Assembly: GCA_027946555.1 (NCBI GenBank)
Contig: JAPEVC010000007.1
Location: 186,001-250,000 of the forward strand
Source of the DNA: Gnomoniopsis sp. IMI 355080
Taxonomy: Eukaryota > Ascomycota > Sordariomycetes > Diaporthales > Gnomoniaceae
Length of the DNA stretch: 64,000 nucleotides
Direction of reading: 5' to 3'
Under the pieces are notes generated by a model. It made no database searches. It was not told the origin of the DNA and worked only from the letters and a program-made list of their open reading frames with translations. Below are positions 13,375 to 26,429 of this stretch, piece after piece. Position 1 is the first letter of the stretch, and each line of letters opens with the position of its first letter. The translations under genes were made by a program, and so were the position numbers.

Positions 13375-14035
13375 ATGGCATCCTTCGACTATGCTCCGCT
13401 GGACCAGACAACTAGAAGCATTCGATTGCTGCCATTCGAAGAGCAGCATATGGGTCTGAACATTACCTGTTGTTGCTTAGGAATTTACGAACTGGATCGT
13501 TGTCCCCCTTACGCGGCGCTATCACACATATGGGAAGAAGAAGAGGCCAGCAAGGGAACTCTCGTTAACAGAAACCTTTGAAGCCATTCCTAGCTCGCCC
13601 GAACTTGCACGCAGCATTACGTGCAATGCAAAATTTCGGATACCGCGATAAGCTATGGGTCAGCACATCGAAAGCCCTTACAGACTTATCGTCACATCAG
13701 ATGGATTTGCCAGAGTTGATGGCAACGCTGAAAGGCCACATGCTGAAAGAGAGATGGCAGAAAGTGGCCCACAAGGTGCTGAGGACAGGATTGCGTTATG
13801 GGAATCGTATGTGTATTGGAATTCTTTCCCTTCTTCGAGACGACCCGCAAGCATTAAAATGCCTCAGCCCGACTACAGAATCTCGGAGGGACATCTTTAC
13901 TACAAGAATTCTCAGTCGGAGGCGTCTGGCAAGTTTGAAATTTCCAATGTCCTGGACCTCTACATTATTCCAAAGGCTGTCCTGAGACAAGCTTTGCGCG
14001 TCCCAGAAGACGATAATTTAAATGCAATATGAGAT
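13375..14035 (+). pseudogene. Degenerate HET-domain (heterokaryon incompatibility) gene fragment
   Basis: The frame from 13375 reads FDYAPLDQTTRSIRLLPFE, then a Cys-rich stretch, then CPPYAALSHIWEEE, matching the start of HET domains (YxPLDxxxxxIRLL...PPYxALSYxWG). It stops at TGA 13579-13581. The next conserved element, NLHAALRAM, followed by LWVS in place of the usual LWIDAICIN, continues in a different frame that begins at 13578. After about 13720 the similarity fades. From 13850 the third frame reads YRISEGHLYYKN...LYIIPKAVLRQALR, which looks more like retroelement integrase than HET. In HET proteins the domain triggers cell death after fusion of unlike strains. This copy is frameshifted and lacks most of the domain, so it is a relic. 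Confidence 0.7.
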
Positions 14036-15498
14036 CACCGAAGGGGCCCAGAAATAAACTCGTACGTGGGACTCAGTGCTACTCGACGACCCTCTGATCT
14101 CGCCTCATCGCGGACTCTTGAGAGATATATTCGAGCCCTCGCGTGAGCCACTTACTTGCACGGGCAGAGACTCCTTGGGATATTTACTGCGAGGTGACAG
14201 ACATCTTCTCAGAATTTTCAAAGCAAGACGACCCTAAACCTTGGAAGATTTCCGAAAATTTGCAGAAACATGAACTCGGCCTGCCGTCAAGTTTGTGATG
14301 GCACTGGCGATTCATTCAACCTTCAAGCAGCGATAAGGGCGATACTTTGTCAGGCCTGAAATTCTATACCAGGCGAATAAATAGAGGGAAGGTAAGGACA
14401 CAACGGTCAAGTACACACAATACCAACCGACACTGGGGCGAGATCAGAACAGTTGGTGAAAAGTGAGTTGGCGGATTCGAACCGGCAGGTTGAACCCAAG
14501 CACAAACAACCAGCCTATTCAACAGCTATCCACAAGCTTCTCATCGAATCCATCAAGAATGACATGCTTCGAATCCCGAGCAACCGCCTTCACGGCAGTG
14601 CAATCATCATGCGCAGCATAGGCTTGTCCCCAAGCTCCTTCACCAACAGCTGCGGCTGTCGCTTTGGAAAAAACAAGTCCGCGTTGTCGTCTCCCACCAA
14701 TATGAAGCATTGCACCTCGGATTCCCAACCCTTCAATGGTCATCATCTTTTGCCTGGCGGTGGTGAGCATCAGCCCATGTCTTGAGCTTGAACAACCGCA
14801 ACCACAGTCCGACAGGTCCATCACGACCTCATCAGTGTTTCAAAGAAGGCAGTAAAGGCTGCGCCACGGCTTTTCGCTTCCCTGAACTGAAGTTGTCAAC
14901 ACGGTCAACAACAATGCTGCTCCCCTTTTTCGGGGAGCGGTCAGGGACATGACCTGGTTACAAGGTTTCTTGACATCCCCAAGTCACGAGTGTCGCAAAT
15001 ATGCATCTTTTTTCAAAGATACTCTTGTGTTTGAATGCGCCCTCTTCCATTGAAAAAGCCTAGTCAACCACCCAGAATACATCGCCCCGAACACGTTTAT
15101 CATATGTCTCATTCGACTCCTCTTGTTTTTCTTGCACTACCTATCCCATGCAAATAAATCCAGGACGATGAGGAATGTGTGTGGTGTACCAAGTGAATGA
15201 ATGATCGCGTAACCCACGCCCTAGACAATCATACACACGTACACGTACAACCAAGACGCAGAGACAATCATACATGACTTCATTCTCCGCATGTCTACTA
15301 GCATCAATGACTCTCGCTCCGCAAATGCCGATAATACATTCCCCCGTCTTTTACGTTGGTGACATCTCGCAAAGGGCTTTCCTCAGTCTGTGTCTTGCTG
15401 GGGCTCCCCGTCCTCTTAAACGGGGACAGCAAGAATGACCTTGGGGAATGCTGGGGAAAAGCGGCGGATGAAAGCCGCAGCCCTGGCCGGTTCGCATT
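14036..15498. other. Intergenic DNA between the HET relic and MYO2
   Basis: No supported gene. The first 350 bases may be further degraded remains of the element to the left. A T-arm-like TTCGAA motif occurs at about 14475, but no tRNA cloverleaf forms around it. The 3' UTR of the myosin gene (minus strand) should occupy the last few hundred bases. Confidence 0.45.
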
Positions 15499-18400
15499 CT
15501 ATGCGCTGGCCTCGATAGGCTCAGGTGTCTCGTCCACCTCCTCAAGAGCACCATTCTCGTAGCCGTCCTGCGAGCCGTACTCCATCTTCTCCTGCTGGGC
15601 AATAGCCTGGGCGGAGACAATCTCTGCGAGCCGCTTGAGGCGGGGAGTTTGGAGCCCTGGAAGCAAATTAGCACCGTAAAAACTTCAACATAGAACTTTC
15701 ACTAAGGACTCACAAGAAGGCGTGTATGTCTCGAGCGCAGTAATGACTCTGGGCTCAGCGATCTCATATGGGCCACTGTCGTCCATATCGACAGCCTGCA
15801 GAAGCAAGACGTCGCTCTTCTCAGTGACCCTTGATGCCACAGCCTTCATGATCTCTCCGTTGATGGGCTGCTCATAGTCGGCAACTAGGTACTGGTTAAG
15901 GAGCTTCTGGATTTGGTTGGGAGAAAGCCTATATTCGGTCAGCAATGAGGATTTGTCAATGTTGGGCTTGCAGCGGCGATACTCACATCCAGCAGATGTC
16001 CTGGATAATCTCAATATCGTTGAGGGTGGCCTTCTTCAGCTGCAAGAGCTTCGTGGCTTGCTGTTGAGGTTGTTAGCATTTCTTTGGCTCCAGAAACGTT
16101 GAAGTGATACGTACCATCAAGTGCTCGAGCTGCAGAGTGCCCTCGGGCATATCATGGCTCTTGCACCACTCCTCAATACGAGTGATGTTGTAGTTGATTT
16201 GCAGACCACGCTTCCAAGAAAGGAAGTTTCGTCGCATGAGCAAATCATTGAAGGCCGTGACACCGACCAGGCGCAGAAGCTCAGTGATGGTCTGCGTGAT
16301 AATAGAGTCCTCCAGATAATATGCCTTCATGGCGCGGAAAACACTGTTCAGCAAGCTAAGCAGGTTGTCCATGCTGTAGGCGGGCTGGGAGTTCGTCTGC
16401 AAAAGCTTGCCGAGGAATCTGTTATTCTCGTTCGTAACGAAGCCTGGCAGCGACTGCGACTCGATGATAGCAGGAATAATCATCTTGTTTAGCTTCTTTT
16501 TGAGGATCTTCATCCAGGTGTGGTAGATGTTGAACTCTAGGCTCTCCAGATCGTGCTTAACGATCTCGAGCAGACGATCATACTCGTAGTTGTCAGTCTT
16601 TTGTGCTTCATACCAATCCTCGGCGAGGAAGACGAAGGAGAGCATCTCGTGCACGTTAGAAAGCCAGAATGAGCCTGGGTTGATGGCATCGTCGCCGTCG
16701 TGAGCCATGACCTCCTGCTGGATGGACTGCATGACGTTGGCGAGGAAGCGCTCCGACTCCTTGACAAAGCCATTGTTCCACATCTCGGATGTGACGAGGT
16801 TGATGAGGTAGGATGGGAAGAGGACTTCCTTGTCTGAAGGAGGCGGGTTGGTGTTGGGGGAGGGAATCTTGAGGTTGCGGATAAGACCCATTGTGACCTC
16901 CTCGTTCAAGCCCTCCTCGTCGGCAAGCAAAGCCTCGAGCTCCATCTCGATGCTGTCGATGCCTTGGAGAGTAGAACCAGACATGACAGCTTGGCGACCA
17001 GTGATGGCCATTGATACAGGGCGAGGGTTGTAAGCTCCACTGAAGCGGTCGGCGTCCCGAATCTCGGCACCAGCACTCCGCCTCTTTGTTGGCTTCTTGG
17101 AAGAAACCAAGTTGATGAGGCCGTTGGCGATGGGCTGAACACCGTTGCCGTTCATATCGCCGTTGATGGGGGCCGCACGACGAGCGAGCTCCAAGGCTTC
17201 CTGAAGCTCGACCAGCTGCTGTCGTAGCGAGCTCTTCTCGTTCTCGTGTCGAGTAGACTCCTGTCTCGCGACCTCCAGCTCGGTGTTGGTTGCCCGCAGG
17301 GAGTCCCGCAATTGCTTTTCCTCATCTTGCATACGCTTTACATTGGCTGTGGATTCCTCAAATCGTGCCTGCAGGTCCTTCATCTCTTCCTCCATAACCT
17401 GAAGACGCGCCGCCGCAATTCCAGCCTGGTTAGCCTCGGCCTGGAGATCCTTGGTCCTGGACTCGAGGGTATTGTGTCGAGTCTGCCAGGACTTGATTTG
17501 GCCCTGGTAGCTCTCGACCTGGCTCTTGAGCTCTTTGTTCTGAGTCTTCATAGTACCGAGATTTTGAGTGAGTTCGACGACCTTGTTCTCCAACTTGTAG
17601 GAGATCTGCTTGAGATCGCGAGCCTCCTCACGAATGCCCTTGTACTCCTTGCGGGCTTTGCGACCACGCCACAAGCTCTGGATAAGCACAATCTTCTTAC
17701 GGTACTGCCTCCATCCGCGGAGAGCCGTTCTGGAGCGCCACACTCTTTGTATGAGGACAACGGCGTTTCCAATACGTGTCTCCATAATCTCTCTCCTGCG
17801 CAAGTAACCTTTCATGGCGGATTGAGCCTTGATAAGGTCAGCTCTGATGCGCAAGAAATTCTTCCTCTCCTTCTGACCACGCCAGACGCGTTGGATGGTG
17901 GTGGCAGCCTTGATGGTCCGCAACTCCTGGGCCTTTTGTCTGGCCATATAGGCTCTGGAAGCCGCCTGGACGCGGACAATTGCCTCCCGAGCCTCGAGAT
18001 ACCTGCGGCGGTAGTACTTGGCCTTCAGGTTCTTCTGGATCATGATTGCAGAGTCGTTCAGCTTGTTGGTACGGAGGTTCTCGAGGAAAGCCAGCATACC
18101 AGCACGGAAGAAAATCTTTGTCAAACCCAGCTGATACTTGTCTTGGCCTCCTCCAGTGCGCTCTCCCAAAGCCTTGGCCAAAATAGCGCTCGCCATCTGG
18201 CGAATCTCCGAGGTCCATTGCTTGGACGGTACCAGCATGTAGTATCGTAGGGCAAACTCCTCGTACGTCCATCTTGTGGGGTATCCTGCAGTGCTGATTC
18301 GGACAGTTTCCAGAACACCACAAGCTCGGAGCTGGCTTAGAACCATAGGTCCCTCAAACTTCCATGCTTCTTTGGCCTCGTTGGGCTTGATACATCGGAT

Positions 18401-20532
18401 ATAGTGCACATCCGTGTTGTTGATGGTCGCCATCAGCTCGATCAAAGAGGAACGGAAGATGCCGCCAAGGGTGGGCTTGCGATTAACAGCCACACCAATC
18501 TTTCGGCCCGCAGCCGGCTTGACGGAGCTTACTGTCGCTGATGCCACATCTTTCTCTCGAACAGATGCCGCGGCATCGAGCACTGACACCAAAAACTTGT
18601 TGCTACTTGCCCTCAGGACGGCCATGTGCTCGTCGGGTACAGTGTCCCGGTTCTTTTCTATGAAACCTTCGGACTCGTACGTCACGTCGACGGCATAATG
18701 ACACACAGTGAAGGCCGATTTACCGAATCGCGGCTTCTTGAAGAACTTGTTCTTGTCCGCGGCAAAGTTGTGGTGCAGTTTCGTGACAAACTGCTCGTCC
18801 GAACCCATGGGAAGCCTCGACTCTTCATCTAGCAAGGTCAAGATACCCATCTTTCCCTCAATGAGGTCAATACAAGGCTGGTTGTCCGAGAAGTCGATAA
18901 AGGTCCAGTCAATCTTTTCCTTCAAATACTCTTCTTGCTCCAATTTAAATACGTGCGCGTTGAATTCTTGTTGAAGCTTCTCGTTGGCGTAGTTGATACA
19001 GAATTGTTCGAAAGAGTTCTTTGCAAAATGTTCAAAACCGTAGATATCGAGTACACCGATGAAGGTGACAACTTGGCTGAGTACCTCATCGGTAGCCAAA
19101 CTGTGGTTGGTGATCTCAACCAGCCAGTCGAACAGGCTTGAGTAAATGTACTTGGCGACGGAATCCCGCACAACAATAGCCTGAGCCTGAGAAAGATTGG
19201 AAACAATCTTTTCACCTCTAGTGATCAATTGCTTCTTCACGATCCATTTGGCGAATTCGTTCGCGTCTATACCGAGGATGGAACAGGCCTTCTCCAGAGA
19301 AGGCTCTGACGGTGCCAGCACACTGTCGTTGCGTGAGGCACCAATCTTAACGTTGCCTATGTGGAGCAGACCAGCCAGCATGTTGACGATTTGACCCTGG
19401 ATCTCGTCTGACACTCCGACAGTTGCCAAAGCGCTCATGGTCGCCTTGAATTCGGCCTTGTCGTCAACTCCGTCAATGACCGGGGTATTGCCCTGGTTGA
19501 GGTACTCGAACTGTTCGACGGGCAGGAGGCCCAAGGCCTGCTTCTGTGCCGGGTCCAGGCCCGCCAGCATTTGGTAGAAGATATGATAATTCCGCTCCTT
19601 CAAGGGTTGGAACACCAGTCTGGATCGCTCCAGCAGATATGTTCTAATTTTTGCGCCAATAATATTTGTCTGTTTGTCGAACATGATCTCAATGTACTTT
19701 CCGAACCGGGAGGAATTGTCGTTTCGAGTAGTTTTCGCATTTCCGAAGGCCTCCATGATAGGGTTGGTCGCCAGGATCTGCTCTTCCGTCTCGCTCATGG
19801 CCTCTGCACCCTTTGCTTTACCGCCGGGGTTGTCTGGTGATTCTCTGGTCGCGAAATATCTCATAATGTACTTGGCACTGACGGTCTTTCCCGCACCGGA
19901 TTCACCAGACACCACGATGGTTTGGTTTTTCTGGTCCCGAATCATGTCTGCAAAAGCCTCCTCGGCAATGGCAAACAGATGCGGTGCCTGTGTTGCTCTT
20001 TGCTTCCCGGCATAAACTTGTACCATTCCAGGGACATAGAGGGAGTCGACACGGGCGAAGGGGTTGGTAGCTATTAGCACGATACCGGAGTATGTGTAGA
20101 TCTCTTTTTGCAGGTATCGAAGTCGGATAGCTTGAAGGACTGGAGTGAAGCAGCAATTAGGATCATGTACATAGTGATTAGGGAACTTTCAGAAGCAGAG
20201 ACATACCTGCTGGCTCGTTCAAGTGCGAAAGATTGGTCAAATCATCGCTGGCTTCGAGGATTGATGGATTCATCAACGGAGGCAAGGACTCGTCTTTGCC
20301 ATTCTCAAGAGCCTCCAAGGTGACCTTGACCTCTTTTTCCTGTTCGGATTGTCAGAGATTATTCTGGAAGCTGCATCGTGGATGTGGAAGTCCGTACCTC
20401 GCCATTTTCGAGCTTGAAGGTGAGCAGCACCTTGTCGCCATCGATTTGTTTCTTTATGACCTCGGAAGCGACCCAGCCTTCGGTGGCATCAGGCTGCCAA
20501 GCTCTTGTACCAACATCATAGTTCGAGGACAT
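15499..20532 (-). CDS. MYO2: Class V myosin heavy chain
   Basis: Actin-based motor carrying secretory vesicles and organelles to the hyphal tip. Six exons (20532-20398, 20339-20207, 20139-16115, 16060-15987, 15928-15714, 15656-15499) join to 4740 bases (1579 residues), typical of fungal myosin V. In order: an SH3-like N terminus (about 1-60); a motor domain with P-loop GESGAGKT near 168, switch-type sequence NDNSSRFGKYIEI and relay/converter sequence up to about 790; six IQ motifs (IQKNLKAKYYRRR onward) for calmodulin-like light chains; a coiled coil; and a cargo-binding DIL/globular tail from about 1150. The residue 16 positions before the RDSVAK motif (the TEDS position) is Glu, so no kinase would be needed for activation. 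The tail ends in an acidic stretch. Every junction restores conserved sequence. Confidence 0.95.
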
Positions 20533-22933
20533 GTTCTGTGGTGTGGCCTGAGGCCTCGGCTAGATATAGATGACCGACGCGGCAGGTTTGCTGAGATGAA
20601 TCGAGGTAGGGAGGCAAGGTAAGAGTGAGGGAGAGAATAGAGGCAGTCTGTGGCAGACACTACCGGTAGCAAGATTGGCGAAGGGTCCTGGAAGGAAGAG
20701 ACATTCGGGTGACGGAGATTATTCAAGGGTTCAAGGATAGAGTAGGGGTATCGAAACAGACGGACAACACTACCAACGTGGTCTCTGGGAGGCCAGAAGA
20801 ACCAAGTCGGGCAGGTCGGCGATGGAATCTCGTTTGGGGGACCGTGTCGCAGTCGTCAGGTTAGGACAAAAAAGAAGTCGACGCGTGCGAGGAGGAAAGG
20901 CAGTGTCTCGAGACGAGGAATGATGGGCTCAGGAGTGCTGCGACAGGATAGTTTGTCGGGGCTAGGCCAGAAAAAGTGCTGTGCTGTCTGCTCGAACCGA
21001 ATAGGTTGTCGTCGTTAAACCTGGTTCATGCGGTCAGTGCTGGTGTGGGTCGCCAGTCAGTTTAGAGGAGACTGCGGTTGATAGGGGGTGGAGGCCGTCC
21101 ACTCGCCGTGTCTGGTGGCTCACTGACCGCTCCAACGTTACTGTCGGGTGTGAGTACCTACCTGGAGAATAAGACTGGGCGTGGCCCCCTTGCTCGGCTG
21201 TTAGTAAGGACGGAGGACGCGATGTACCTATTGTGATAGGTACAGAATACTTGCACTTGGCACTTCCACTTTGACACACGGTCAGAGCTTTCTTGAGGAC
21301 GCATGTTCTGAAGGTCTGACAGTCGTTGACTTGCATCCACGCATTTATAATCAAGAGTTACTTGGCATGCGTGCAGTCGCCGCTTATTACAACGGCTACT
21401 ACCCAAGTATAAACTTCTAGGTACCTAGGTAGTTACTTACAAAGCATGCCCAGTTGAAGTACCTGCTTACCTCCTAAGTCAGCACGACGTGACAGCTGAG
21501 ACGCAAATGCAGGGGCCGCGGTATGTCATTAGGGTAGATACCTGTAGCTTCGACGCGCCACTGCCGCTAAAATATCTATGTTGGGAAAGACTGCTGGAGA
21601 ACTACCTGCCTAAGCGTGGGCTGTTCGAAAGTGCATATCATTAATGATACCTAGATATTCCACGACAGCTTCTCTGACATTGATAATTGGGTCTTGTTGA
21701 GATCCAGTGATAGGTACTCGTCCTCATGACTTGGACCTTGTGTGTCTGGGACCGTCCCCAAAATACTATTTTGCCCTGTTCGCCCACTATGAACAACCCG
21801 GCCCTCCGCGACGAGGATCATATGTCGACGGAGGCCAGTAGCGATAGGACATCCCCTGAGCGATCTGCACCTGGCTTGCTTTGAAGGTTCGGAACATCAA
21901 AGTAGATAGGGCGACATCGCCTTTCGCTCCCTAAAATCTCCTACAATTCGTTTCACTGAAATCAATACGATCAGGCTAACATTCCCACGTTCTCTCTGCC
22001 TGTATCACAGCTACCCCACCTGAAAAGACAAACGCTTCCCTACAAGCAAACAGGTGAACATCACTGCGATTTGCAATCACTCACCGTCGTGTTCTGGGAT
22101 CCGCGTCTTTTCATGCGTGACTGCTTCACGCATGAACACCTTCATTTCCCATGACGTGCGCCTCGGAGGATCCATCGTCCCGGTAATAACACCGTCGTGC
22201 CTCTACACAGCAACCTCAAATGCTATTCCACGTGAAGTATATGTTATAGTTGCGGGCAAAGCATGACCAAGCCCCGGGTTCCTTAACGAAGGCCGGGGTG
22301 GGATACTACCCTGAGGCTCCAGGGGCCACACAAATTGGGGTTGCAAGTGGCCGTGTGACATCGGCGTCGTCGTACTGCTCAAACGACGCACGATCCTGTT
22401 CTTGGAGAAGGAAAGTATAGCTAGAATTGATCTGGACACCATTCCGGGTGCCCGTGCGGAAATAAGTTCAACGACATGTGTGACTCGTCCGCTTGTACGA
22501 CAGAAAGTAATTTACCAATTCGCTAATGGCCGGCCATATGCTGTGCTACACTTGGCTCGATGTGTCACGAGCACTCTCGGAATATCGAGTACCATACACG
22601 ATATGCCGTTTTTCGTGTAATTGTTTAATTTGACCACCGACAGACATTGCGGACCCCATGAGTTCGATTCGATTTCTTTTCATTCAAACACAGGGTCATA
22701 CATATGTGTAAAACTCTGATTTGTAACAATGCTTTATTCTACGCCCATCTAATGTCGAACAACTAGGTCCTGTTGAATGTGCGCCTCCCTCCCTTTTACC
22801 GAACCCTCTTTTGTTTTTTCACTTTTTACCTATCCCGTATTCACGCCCGTAAAATGCTTTTGTTGAAATTCCAGATTCACGAGCACAAATACACTCAAAC
22901 AACACTACTTCCAATCGCTGGCCGTGCTGAGGC
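20533..22933. other. Intergenic DNA, MYO2 upstream and SER3 downstream
   Basis: About 2.4 kb without a supportable gene. The 5' leader and promoter of MYO2 lie at the left, pyrimidine-rich on the coding strand. One copy of the palindrome TACCTAGGTA is at 21422-21431. The last 300 bases are T-rich and probably the 3' UTR of the dehydrogenase gene. Confidence 0.5.
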
Positions 22934-24409
22934 TTAGAAAAGCACACGGGTCATGATCCGCGAGCTCAGCGAGTTGAGCTCGTCAGAGATGCTCTTCAGG
23001 TCGCTAATATGGACTCCGCTGATGTCTGCAATCATGTACGCAATGTCTCCCTTGCTGTCACTGGTCTGCTTGTCGATGTTGTGGCCCATCAAAATTCGGT
23101 AGATATCCTTCAGCGCACCAGGTACATTCTTGTGGATGTAGATCACACGTGCGGCATTCTGTTCCTCCTGGCCCACATTACGAAGAGTGACCTGCGGCAG
23201 GTTGACACTGCCAATGGTCAGGCCTTGGTTGATGTAACGCACTAGTGCCTCGGCCACCTCGATACCAATGGCCCGCTGTGCCTCCTCCGTGCTGCCGCCA
23301 ATATGGGGTGTCAGGAGCAGGTTCTTGAGTCCACGCAGGTCCTCTGCCCATGAGTTGAGGTCATTGGTGAAGTAATCACCGTTGGCAGCCGGTTCGTGGG
23401 GAAACACATCGAGTGCTGCACCAGCGATCCGGCCGGAGCGCATGGCATTGACGAGGGCCGGAATGTCAACGACGGTGCCGCGCGAGGCGTTGAGGAGATA
23501 TGCTCCCTCCTTCATTTTGTTGAGCTGAGGCGTGGAGATCATGTTCTTGGTCTCAGGGGTGGCGGGAACGTGGCACGTGACAAAGTCAGCCTCCTCAAGC
23601 AACTCGTCAAGGGTCGCCACTTGGCGAGAGTTGCCCATAGCCATGATGGTGATCACATCATAGTAAATGACATCCATTCCCATAGACTCGGCGAGGACTG
23701 ACAGCTGCGCGCCAATATGGCCGTAGCCAATGATGCCCAGCGTCTTACCACGGATCTCCCAGCACTTGGACGATACCTTGTTCCAGGTGCCGTGGTGCAG
23801 CTCCATGGAGCGGTCGCCCAGCTGCCGAGCCAGAACAATGATCTCGCCAATCATGAGCTCGGCAACGCTGCGAGAGTTGGCGAAAGGGGAGTTGAAGACC
23901 GCAATGCCCTTCTTGGCCGCGTACTCCAGGTCCACCTGGTTGGTTCCGATACAGAAGCATCCAATGACAAGCAGGTTCTTGGCTTCGCTCAACACCTTCT
24001 CCGTCAACTTGGTCTTTGAGCGGATGCCGATGACATGAACATCGCTGGAGGATAGTCAGTGCCTACGTCTACATACCCCCCCCCCGGTGCCGAACACTTA
24101 CCGGATCTTCTCGATGAGCTCATCCTCGGGCAGAGAAGTCTTCAGAAACTCGACCTGATAGCCCTGTCCAGTAAGAATATCTCTTCCGCTCTGATTGACG
24201 TTTTCGAGTAGCAAAATTTTGATGTCGGTGGTCTCAAAAGGCTTGAGATGCCTCGCGGTCTCCTCTCGTGCTGCGATGCTTCCAATGCTGTGTGGGAAGC
24301 TGGCTCCAGGGGTGTGGAAAGTGGCTGTTGGTGAGACGCTGAGGCCGCTGACAGCCCTGTTGGGATTCTGGGCAGAATCCCGGATGGGCATCTCTTTGGA
24401 GGGCGTCAT
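22934..24409 (-). CDS. SER3: D-3-phosphoglycerate dehydrogenase
   Basis: Catalyses NAD-dependent oxidation of 3-phosphoglycerate to 3-phosphohydroxypyruvate, the first step of serine synthesis, in the cytosol. Exons 24409-24102 and 24044-22934 join to 1419 bases (472 residues), close to the yeast enzyme. Visible parts are a short variable N terminus; substrate-domain sequence (LLLENVNQSG...VHVIGIRSKT); the Rossmann motif GIIGYGHIGAQ; catalytic Arg in NASRGTVVD; catalytic His in LLTPHIGGSTEEA; and a C-terminal ACT domain (YIHKNVPGALKDIYRILMGH) that senses serine in this family. The start at 24409 was chosen because it gives the usual length; an in-frame ATG at 24580 would add 57 residues. The single intron contains a run of ten C on the plus strand. 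Confidence 0.94.
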
Positions 24410-26429
24410 GATAAATGTGCGAGGATCGACAAAGGTCAAGGGCCGTTTGTTGCAAGGTCCGCAAGGTCGAGGAGCTGACTTGCCAGTGATCAAAAGCTTG
24501 CCGCTCAAAAGAATTGCCCCACTATGCGGTACAGTCAGAGAAGTAGTCTTCGCAATTGGTGGTAAGACGGCCGGGAACAAGTAACTCTAATCTATGGCCC
24601 GACGTTCTTGTGCAAGACTAATTCAGTCAAAGGTTTGCAGAGGAATTAAAGGCGGCAAACGTCTTGTTCAAGTGCTTTCGAGATGAGTCTTCGAGGCGGC
24701 CCGGAAGTATTCAAAGACGAATGTTGGAGGGGTAATGACTTAGGTAAATCCCCACCTTTTTTCCAGGGGCCCCGATGACTGTCCAGTGTCCTTCGGCCGT
24801 ACTTCCTGTAGCGAAGCACGGCCCCATTTGCATAATACCGATGTGAGGTGGTTTCGTGAAAAATTCTTGGACGACTTCGGAGTCGTTGCTGGAAAAACAG
24901 TCACACAGAACTCCACATGGTCCAGACGGTCGAATGTGTCAAAGTACCGCTATACTATGTACACGTTTCTCCATACTTTTGTCTTGTTACCCCAGTCTTT
25001 CCCCGGTGGAGCCGTGTCTGCATACCTGCATACTCGTGGTACGCAGTACTTCGGGTTCTACGTTGGATTGCGTGAACACCTCGAATGGACCTTGTTGTGT
25101 GTTTGCGTGTGCTCTAACCTGTAGACATGAAAGACCGTCGACTGCCTCATGGTTTCTGACTTTCTCCATGTATCCAATGTACCATGTATAGTCTAGTCGA
25201 CGCACGCGTGGCAGCTTAACTATGGCAGACCTAGGGCCCAACAAGGAAACTTGAACATGCCAACAAGAGTCCCCCTCGGGCCGTTGGATGCAAGACAAAA
25301 CTAGTAGAAAACAATTATGACAAGTTGACACGCAGCCAGCCTCCTAACCGGTGGACTTGTTGCCAATGCTGCCAAAATGTACTATGTATCGAGCCTCGAG
25401 GCAATCCTACCCGGCAGGTTTGCTAGGCTGGGCATGCCGCCCCAGCGATCGAGTGCTTGGTCATGCTGCTGCGCTTTTAGGGACTGTGGAGCCGTTATTG
25501 TCCCCTCAGCGTGTCAATTCATGCTGTTGGAAAACGTGGGGCTATTCTCAGGCTGTTATGTGAGTGTGAAGCCAAGCATACTCGGCTTCTATGTTCGCTA
25601 CAGTTGCTAATACCTGAACAAGCGAGCGCTTGACAATATAGCGATCATGGACTCGAGCTACGTATGACACACAGTCAGGATGCTACCTGTTCATAAGCAT
25701 TCGTGTACGTGGGTATGCTGAGTGGAGACGCGTGAAGCGCTATAGGGAAGGTAAGGAGGCAAAAAAAAAAAAAAAGAAGTCGACTGTCAAAGGCCTTTTA
25801 GTAAGATGTCGGTGAGAGGAACGTCCCAGTCGACAACACATGCATATGAAGTGAGTGAAGGACGATGCATGCACCAATTGCCGCGTGAAAAGGGCCTACC
25901 TGGTATGATACATACAGTGTGCAACGGGCAGGCGCGTCGAGCGGGTTGCCATGCCGGGCATGCCACGGCCACACTAGAGCCGGCCTCAATTGGTTCGCGA
26001 TCTCAGATTTCAACAGCCCAACAGAAATTCGCCGCCCAGCAGAAAACGGAAGGTTATCTCAGTCCAGACCACATAGAGTGCTGGGGCCGTGCCGGTCCTG
26101 CTTCTTTTGGCAGCGTTTGCATGATCCACTGGGCGGTCTAGCGTTTCACCAGGTCGGTCAGTTGAGATAGCCACGAGCAGAACCAGCGCTGCTAGCCGTT
26201 GGTTTAGCGGGTGAGAACCACGGAGAGGGCAGGGGAACCCCACTCGCGCCTCTTCTCCAAAATTTCTATCGCTTGGGGCCCGGTCCAAGCCAAAGCGGCT
26301 GCCCATATCCAATCCTTCTTTCCACGATTTACCAACTCTGATCAACCATCCCTCTTCCTCTCAAACCTCTCTTGCGACTCGCAACCAGCCTTTCGTTTCG
26401 CATCCTCACACACACAACCACTCTTAAAA
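24410..26429. other. Divergent intergenic region SER3/NAP1
   Basis: Shared upstream region of two divergently transcribed genes, about 2 kb. No gene is supported. An A15 tract lies at 25761-25775. The last 150 bases are CT-rich with ACACACACAACC just before the NAP1 start, a usual fungal leader composition. Confidence 0.5.

Noticed and set aside
14461..14560. Minus-strand tRNA suggested by GGTTCGAATCC
   Set aside because: The B-box-like motif is present, but the T stem has mismatches, no A box lies at the right distance and the acceptor arms do not pair.
17246..18250. Long plus-strand frame across the myosin tail
   Set aside because: Shadow of MYO2 on the opposite strand; Leu-rich because it is antisense to the coiled coil and IQ region.
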